This document shows positions 57,686-64,000 of a stretch of DNA of 64,000 nt, piece after piece. The stretch spans positions 6,983,577 through 7,047,576 of the forward strand of contig NC_134417.1 in NCBI RefSeq assembly GCF_030867145.1. Direction: 5' to 3'. The notes under the pieces were generated by a model. The model did no database searches, had not been told where the DNA came from, and saw only the letters and a program-made list of their open reading frames with translations. Numbering within the stretch: the first letter of the stretch is position 1; the number at the start of each line of letters is the position of its first letter. The DNA comes from Opisthocomus hoazin. Lineage: Eukaryota; Chordata; Aves; Opisthocomiformes; Opisthocomidae. Position numbers and translations under genes: made by a program.

Positions 57686-57706
57686 TTTATTATTATTATT
57701 ATTATC
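57686..57706. repeat. (TTA)n run carrying the probable ERFE poly(A) signal
   Basis: A TTATTATTATTATTATTAT run. Its reverse complement contains AATAAA at 57686-57691 on the minus strand, about 210 bases past the ERFE stop, so it is the likely ERFE poly(A) signal inside a trinucleotide repeat. Confidence 0.7.
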
Positions 57707-57900
57707 ATCCTTTCCTCCCCGATCTTTTGTCCAGCTTCAGATGCTTCTCCAGTAGAAGCAGTATCGGACCAGCCTGGAGGAGCGAAAGGTCTTCCCTGGG
57801 CTTGGTGCTGAGCAGGGGAGGTGTGATGGTGGCTGACAGAGGGAAGGGTCTGGCTGTTCCTGGCACAGGTTCAGCTCCCTGCGTGGTGCCCAGCACCTTC

Positions 57901-59678
57901 TCACACCCCCAGCAGAACGGCGCTGAAATCGGAGCCACTTTGAACGGTGAGGGGAGAGCCTGCAGAGTTGTCCACAAAAACAGAAGCGTACTGCCCAGCC
58001 TGGAAGGAAAGAGGGCTTAATGGGGCTGGGATACCTCCTCCGGGCACTGGGCACAGCCTGGCAGAGCAAAGGAGATAGCTCTGTCCTGCACGCAGCAGCC
58101 GAGAGCTGGACGGGCTGCTCACCCCGCTTCCTTCTAGGAAGTGGGTGAGATGAAGGCCAATAGGGTGGCCCAGCCATGGTATGTGCTGTAGTGTCCCAGC
58201 AGACCTCAGTCCTGAGTGTCCTTTGGGCTCGGAGCTGGGCTGAGAACAGACTCGATACCCAGCCCTGGAGCTGGGGTCACAGAAGGCACCTTCCTGCCTG
58301 GCGCAGTCCCGAGTGGAGCTGGCACCACTAACCTGCAGGTAAAGGACTCCGGTGACAGAGACGGTGAAAAGGTCACCACCGCTCTCCAGCCAGGACACGG
58401 TCTCTAAATTGCTGTGGAAGAGGGAGGGTGGTGCTGGGGAGAGCGTGTCCCTCCTTCCCCCGGGACGCTGGACTCCTCCTTGGCCCAGGGTCCCTCTCCC
58501 GGCTGGGCTTTTCCCTGCCCTACCTGTTGTGCTGGCAGCGGGACTGCACGCAGATCAGCACCTGCAGGCGATTCCCACTGCTCGGCTGCCCCTTCCTCCG
58601 CTGCTCGCTGCGCACTGGGACAGAGGGGAGGGTGAGAGACATCCCAGACCTCCCTGGAGGGGCCGTGGGGGATGCCCGGGGGCTCACCCATGTGCAGCGT
58701 GGCAGTGAAGCTGTAGTACCCTGCAACAGGGGCCGTGTACTGCCCGCTGGTCAGATTCAGCCCCGAGCCGCGGTGGAACATCTCCTTGCTCTCCGGCTGG
58801 GCATGGGGAAAGGCCTGGGTTAGAGAACGAGCCCCTGTGCCAGGGTGGGTGTCCCCGGGGGCAGAAAGATGCTGCAGGCGGGGAGGGGCGGCTGGCTGGA
58901 CACTCACGATGTAGTAGAGCCGCAACTCCTGCCGTGCTCTCTGCTCGACGGAGATGTTTTCACGTGTCCGGCAGTAGAAGGCTGCTTCCACGTGATGATG
59001 GGACCTGGCCTGCGGGTTGCCTTCACCGCGTTCCTTCTCTTCCTCACACCCTTCCCAGGCCTTCCTGCACGTCTTTGCCATGCCTGACCCGAAAACCCGA
59101 CCAGGTCTTGGCTTTAGGAAGGAACCTTGGCTTTTCCTGGTCCCATGATGAGACTGCGCTTGGCTCTGCCACCCAGCCCCGCAGGGCCTCGTCCCCACTC
59201 CTGCCCCGATGTCGCCCTCGGCCCCCCACGTCCTGCAGCATCCCCGGGGCCCGTGGGTACCTTTCAGCAGGAGCTGCAGCTCCCTCAGCAGCTCTTCCAG
59301 CGCGGCGGGGGCCCCGGGCCGGGCCGGGGCAGCACCTGGCGCTCCGCCTTGCGAGGCAGCCGGGACCGGTTTTCCCGGGGACCGGCCACCGGCCGGGACC
59401 GCTGCTGTGCCCGTCCCCGCCCCATCCCGTATCGCGCCCGGCCTGCCCCGGGCCCGGCCGCCGCTCCCCGGCCCGGGGCTCGCGGCCAGCAGCATCCACG
59501 CCTGGCGGGGTTCCACGCCCCCGGCCCGGGGGGCGGCCGGCCCCGGCCCCCCGCGTCGCGCCTCCGCCGCCCTCCCCGCGGCTGCTCCCGGGCCCGCCGG
59601 CCGCTCCCGGGCCGCCCCCGGGGTGCCGGTCCCGGCGGCGGCGCAAAGGAGCGCCAGGCACAGCTCCCGCAGCCGCAT
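57901..59678 (-). CDS. ERFE: Erythroferrone (FAM132B/C1QTNF15), secreted C1q-domain hormone; one exon unresolved
   Basis: In mammals erythroblasts secrete ERFE after erythropoietin; it traps BMPs and lowers hepcidin to release iron. Minus-strand exons in transcript order: 59678-59261, [unresolved], 59009-58908, 58796-58688, 58614-58524, 58411-58333, 57999-57901. The start [18 protein letters not shown] is a signal peptide. [10 protein letters not shown] matches the human [21 protein letters not shown] is the conserved helix before the C1q part. [54 protein letters not shown] and DFSAVLLGV define the C1q domain and its end. Two N-glycosylation sites (NIS, NLT) are visible. Exon 1 ends in phase 1 and the next clear exon starts in phase 0, so a short exon between 59010 and 59260, or another donor, is needed. 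The frame is open throughout, so read-through would give 382 residues. Confidence 0.85.
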
Positions 59679-59880
59679 CCCGCAGCCGCCACCGCCAGCA
59701 CGGCCCCGGGCCCGGCCCCGCTACCGGCCCCGCCTCGGGGCCCGCCCCTCTGCCAGGGCTCGGCCGGGGACCGCGCTGCTGCCGGGCCAGAGCCCCCGTG
59801 CGTGAAATCCCGCGGAGCGCCGGGAGCGGGGGACGCCCCTCCCCCCACCCCCCCCCGACCAGCAGAGCCCCTCGGCACCC
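59261..59880 (-). promoter_or_regulatory. ERFE: CpG island over ERFE exon 1 and promoter
   Basis: Dense CpG and almost pure GC from the end of ERFE exon 1 past its start codon at 59678 to about 59880. No TATA box was seen. A single CCAAT box (ATTGG on plus at 59986) lies further upstream. Confidence 0.55.
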
Positions 59881-60540
59881 GTGTTTGATGCCTCAGAAAT
59901 AACGAAAAACCTGACACGGGACAGACTGGCCACCAAACGGTGCTGGCAGAGCTACGACGTCCCCGTGCTGGTGGTGCGCCCGGCCATTGGCGAAGAATCA
60001 CCTTGTGCTCGCCCGGCCCGGGGCGTCCTCTGCCACCGGGTACCGGCACATGGGGACGAGGCAGGAGGCACCACCAGTCTCTGGCCCAGGGCCAGGTGCT
60101 GGCTGCATCATCACCACCCTCAGATCACCTCCCAGGGGAGCCGTACTGTACATCCCGGGAGAGAAACCAGGACGAAGCACCCCGCCACAGGCCACTGTGC
60201 CATCCATGGACCCAAAGCATCCACAAGCTGGTTTACCTCCTGTCACTCTGCCCCACGAGTGGCTGGAGCAGGTCTGACACTTCAGCGTGGGCCGCTGAGG
60301 CGCTGAAGAGCTTTGGGTGTCAGGAAAGCAAGATTTCCCCAGTCGCCCTTTTCTTTCCCCGTGCTAGATGTCAGTGTGACAGAGAAAGGGACCACGGCCA
60401 CCAGGCAGCAATGCCAGCCTCTGATGGCATGGGCCACACTTTGGGAGGCCTCAAAATACCCTAAAAGTTTTGTGGTTTTGGAGGGGCAAAAAAACAGTTC
60501 TTAAAAAAAACCCACCACCCAAACTAAAAGAGAGTGTTAG
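59881..60540. other. Gap between ERFE 5' flank and KLHL30 3' end
   Basis: No coding exon recognised. It contains A-rich runs near 60488-60535. Upstream regulatory sequence of ERFE may lie here; I see no clear erythroid site cluster. Confidence 0.5.
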
Positions 60541-60550
60541 CCAAAGCGTG

Positions 60551-60556
60551 TTTAAT
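60551..60556 (-). terminator. KLHL30: KLHL30 probable poly(A) signal (ATTAAA)
   Basis: Plus-strand TTTAAT is ATTAAA on the minus strand, the commonest variant signal, about 170 bases after the KLHL30 stop. No AATAAA lies nearer. Confidence 0.55.
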
Positions 60557-60725
60557 AAGGCAAAGCTTTTTCCCCACGGTGGCTGGGGAGAACGCGCTCC
60601 CGATGCCCCAGCCAGCCTGGCAGAGGGGTTTCCATCTCTGCTGCTGCCAAACTGAACCGGCAGCAGGTAGAGAGGTGAGAGGGGAGAGTGGCAGCGCGGT
60701 GTGACCGGCAGCACTGTGGCCTCTC

Positions 60726-63700
60726 CTACCACCCATGGTCACTGCGGAAAGCCTCTGTCCACTTGGACGTGTCCATGAAGATGGAGGAGGAGCTGTGGAA
60801 GAGCCAGAGGCAGGGCAGGGAGCCCTCCCGTGTCCAGAGGTCCTTGGCGCAGTCGTACACCTCCATCTCCACCCGGTAGTCCCCGTCCATGCCCTTCCAG
60901 TGGCCACCGGTGACAAAGAGCCGGTCGCCCAGCGGCACCATCCCGCCGTTCTCATGGAGTGTGTGCAGGAGCTGCACCTGCGCGATGGGCAGGGTGAGAT
61001 GCACAGGGACCACCCCCCCAGGGACCTCTTGCTCCCACTGCAGAGGACATCAGCCCACCCAGTGCATCCCCCTGCCTCGTCCTCTTGGTGAGGTCTGGGG
61101 GCCCCTGGGGCCATGTCTTGCTTTCAGCATCATCTCTGTGTTGTGCTCGTCCAGGAGCAAATTTGGGGGTGCTGTGGGGAGCAGGGGGTCTGGAAGTCAG
61201 AGGGGACAGGCAGGATTTTTCCAGACTGCACAGGCAGGAGCCATGCGTGCCCCGCAGGAGGGTGGTGCTGGAAAAGGCGGGGTCCTGTGGGCTTCTGCAA
61301 TGTGAGCGCTGCTCAAAATCGGCAAAAGCCGTGCTCCTAGTGCTGCTGTGACAGGGGAGCAGGGAAGGAAGGATTGGGGCATCTTTGGCTCTGCAGGAGT
61401 TAATAGGGCCAAGGGACGAGTGGGTGAGACGGAGAGGGTGGTGCTGGCAGCAGCGGTGGGGGAGAGGGTGCGGGCATATGCTTGTGGGGTGCTGGTGGGG
61501 AGGGAACAGCTGCCCCCCCCCCCCCAAGAGGGTGATTGCACCCAGCCCTGCATCCTGCTACCTTCTGCCAGATGTTGGCCTCTGGGTTGTACACGTGGAC
61601 CTTCTTCGTGTTGTCCCCGATGAGGTAGATGAGCCCGTGGAGGGTGGCACAGCGCGGGGCCGAGAGGTACTTGGGGATGAAGGGGGACGTGATCACACTC
61701 CACAAATCTGCAAGGAGCAGCCGTCAGCAGCGTGTCCCACCCTCGGCTCTCGGTGCAGCTGCCAGTGACCAAAAAAAGCATTACCGAGCCCACAGCTATT
61801 TGTGGGGGAGTTTGAAAGGGAAGGGACAGAGCCACCAGGCAGGGTGGCACCTGCGGTCCCCATCCTAGACGAGGCTCTTGCATAAAAAAAGTGTGGGGGA
61901 GTACTGTTTGCAGTAGTGGTGTGGGATGGGGAGACCATCGCAGGCAGAGGAGGTGGCACTGTCACAGGGGTTTAGCTTCTCCCTGAGGTGGGCGGCCTCC
62001 CCTGTCCCTCTGCCCTGCAGGTCCTGCTGCACTGAAGCTCAGGTCTGGGCTGTGCTGGAGGACTGCAATTCAGGTCCATGCTGCCAGCTGCTGTGCTTCT
62101 GGCTGGCCCCTGGCCTCGTGCCACAGCCATCGCCAGACCCCATCAGCACCTGGTTGCATCCTGTGGGACCGTGCCTGGTGGCACAAGGTGTCGCCTGCCT
62201 GGATGTCCCCCTCAGGCCTGCTCCCTGGGAAGGCATTGGTGGGGCGCGGTGGTGGAACCAGCTCTCACCTTGGACAGGGTTGTAGCACTGCAGGGTGAGC
62301 GCGTTGTACTTGACGGCACAGGAGCCCACCAGGTAGAGCTTGCCCAAGCAGCTGGTGGCTGCAAAATTGCTCACATACTTGAGGGCTGGGCTGGTGGCAC
62401 ACCAGCTCTTGTTGTAGGGGTCGTAGCGCTCCACCTCCACCACGTCCACTGTTGTCCCTGTGGGGTGGCAGGACACTGCAGCCACCCCACTGCTCCGGGG
62501 CACCCATGGAACCCCCACCCCAGCAGTGCCCACAGGGTCTTCGCAGCCTTACCCCCAATGACATAGATCTCGCCATTCAGGACAGCGCTGGTGTGGTTTG
62601 TCCGGGCTCTCAGCATGGAAGCAATGGGCTTCCAGGTGCTGTCCCTGAGGCAGAAGCGCCAGGCCTGGGTCGTTGACCACGTGTCGTTCTGGGACCCCCG
62701 GGAGCCACCTGGGGAGGGATAGGTCAGGTGGGCCACCCCGTCTGAGCGCAGCTGTCCCTGGGCAACCCCCACCAGCAGCCAGAGCCACCCAAGATGTGAG
62801 CAAGCAGAGGGCTTTTCTCAGAGAGGAGGGCAGCCCCCGGCCCCATGCCAGGGCCCCATGCCAGGGCCCCATGCCCACATCTTTGTCCCCCATCCTCCGT
62901 CCCTGCTCCTTGGGAACCCGACCCCACACCAGCAGCCCTGGCACCTACCTGTGACATACACGTCATTGTTCAGAGCCACCAGGGAAAAGCCCCATTTGTT
63001 GTAATCAGGGAAGTCGGGAAGAGCCATCCAACGCCCTGGAACCCAGCGGAGTCAAGTGATGATCCACCCAGCCAGCAATGACACTTTTAAGCCCGCCCTG
63101 TTTCACTCTTCACTCCCACCCCCCTCCTAACACCAGATCATTTGGCAAGAGGTGGCTTTGGGGTAGACAGAGGGTTAACTAACACTTGTGTTGGGGGGGT
63201 GCAGTTGTCCCGTCCCTGCTGTGGGCACTTACTGCTTTTGGGGTTGTAGAAGGCGAAGTTCCTGGTGGTGGCCGGCATCTGCAGTCCCCCATCCTCATCC
63301 TCGCTCTCCTCCAGCACACGGCCACCAACCACCACCAGCACCTCCTCCAGCTTCTGTGGTGGGGTCGCGGGTTTCTTCTGGGTACCAGCATCACTCTGCC
63401 CCTGACAGAGTGGCCAGGGCAGGGCCGTCAGGCTCCAAGTTGAGCCTCCCCCCCGGCTTGGGGGGTGGGATTTGGGGAGGGGGGTACCCACCGTGGCACG
63501 AGATCGGGCAACAAGAGCCTTGCTGGCATCTGAGTCACGGATGAGGGGCTCAGTGGCAAGCAGGTTCTGCAGGTACTGGTCAGGCAGCGAGACGAGGTGG
63601 GCCAGCTCCAGCAGCTCGGGCAGGAACTGGGCTCGGGGCCCTGGGTCGTGGCGTACCCAGCGCAGCACGGCCTCAGCCAGGCTCTGCTCCTCCTGCACCT

Positions 63701-64000
63701 GCAGCTGGTCGTGAGAGAGGTAGATGGCCAACCTCTCCTTGGAGAGCTGGAGGAACTCCTCCTGCTGAGAGACAGCTTCAAAGTTCTCCTGCAAGAAAGA
63801 CCAGGCCTTGGAAGAGACCTCAGGGCAGCCGTGGCTCTCACCGAACTCGCAGATACCTAGGCAGTTGGTGGCATCCATCTGCTGCCGGAGGTAGCGGCTG
63901 CAAACCTTCTGGATAGTGGGGAAGTGGAGCTGGCTGGAGGTCCGCATCAGCCCCTCCACGTTACCCTGGTTGATGGTGACCTTCCCTGTGTAGGCGAAGT
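60726..64000 (-). CDS. KLHL30: Kelch-like protein 30, 5' partial
   Basis: BTB-BACK-Kelch protein, a family whose members often act as substrate adaptors of cullin-3 ubiquitin ligases; KLHL30 is muscle-linked in mammals. Minus-strand exons in order: 64000-63492 (cut by the window), 63401-63233, 63035-62949, 62708-62553, 62457-62269, 61707-61562, 60977-60726, ending TAG at 60728-60726. They give about 501 residues; the human protein is ~578, so roughly 77 N-terminal BTB residues are missing. The first exon gives the BTB end ([17 protein letters not shown]) and the BACK domain ([12 protein letters not shown]). Six kelch blades follow, marked by [40 protein letters not shown] and [10 protein letters not shown]. 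An acidic linker EESEDEDGG lies in the second exon. All junctions keep frame. Confidence 0.95.
61512..61525 (+). repeat. Poly-C run in KLHL30 intron
   Basis: Fourteen C in a row on the plus strand, G14 in the KLHL30 transcript, within the last intron about 40 bases after the donor at 61561. Confidence 0.9.

Overview
This is a vertebrate, almost certainly avian, nuclear DNA window. It has intron-split genes, CR1-type LINE fragments, very GC-rich introns and CpG islands. The genes are compact: about 34 kb for KIF1A coding exons, far shorter than the mammalian gene as I recall it. This fits a bird microchromosome. There is nothing prokaryotic here, and most long open frames in the track-like sense are stop-poor GC-rich intron.

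Layout from left to right: (1) 1-5354, a CpG-rich start and a GC-rich non-coding stretch that I read as KIF1A 5' flank or first intron. (2) 5355-39046 (+), a complete KIF1A coding region (axonal kinesin-3 motor). I assigned 46 constitutive coding exons that join in frame to 1,691 codons, plus four optional in-frame splice choices: a 27-nt microexon, a 75-nt alternative 3' splice site, a 285-nt acidic cassette (the 25b type) and a second 27-nt microexon. (3) 39047 to about 41890, KIF1A 3'UTR or flank. (4) About 41350-42560, a CpG island with six inverted CCAAT boxes, the promoter of (5) ILKAP (42487-54642, +), a PP2C-family phosphatase with 12 coding exons and 390 codons. (6) 54643-57900, ILKAP 3' end and a convergent intergenic gap. 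(7) 57901-59678 (-), ERFE/FAM132B (erythroferrone, a C1q-domain secreted hormone); its second exon is unresolved. (8) 60726-64000 (-), KLHL30 (BTB-BACK-Kelch), whose 5' end runs off the window.

ILKAP, ERFE and KLHL30 keep the neighbour order and relative orientation I recall for human 2q37.3. KIF1A sitting directly upstream of ILKAP looks like a local difference from human, where a few megabases separate them. The four genes do not form a pathway. What they share is synteny, not function.

No unprecedented system is visible. The most rewarding signals are the KIF1A splice-choice set, a G-tract pentanucleotide array nine bases from a KIF1A donor site, a GC-AG intron, an apparently new in-frame 42-nt exon candidate in ILKAP, the triplicated LFxDLP exons of ILKAP, and the CCAAT array of its promoter. 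All exon borders come from reading splice sites and reading frame against remembered family sequences; no alignment or RNA data was available.
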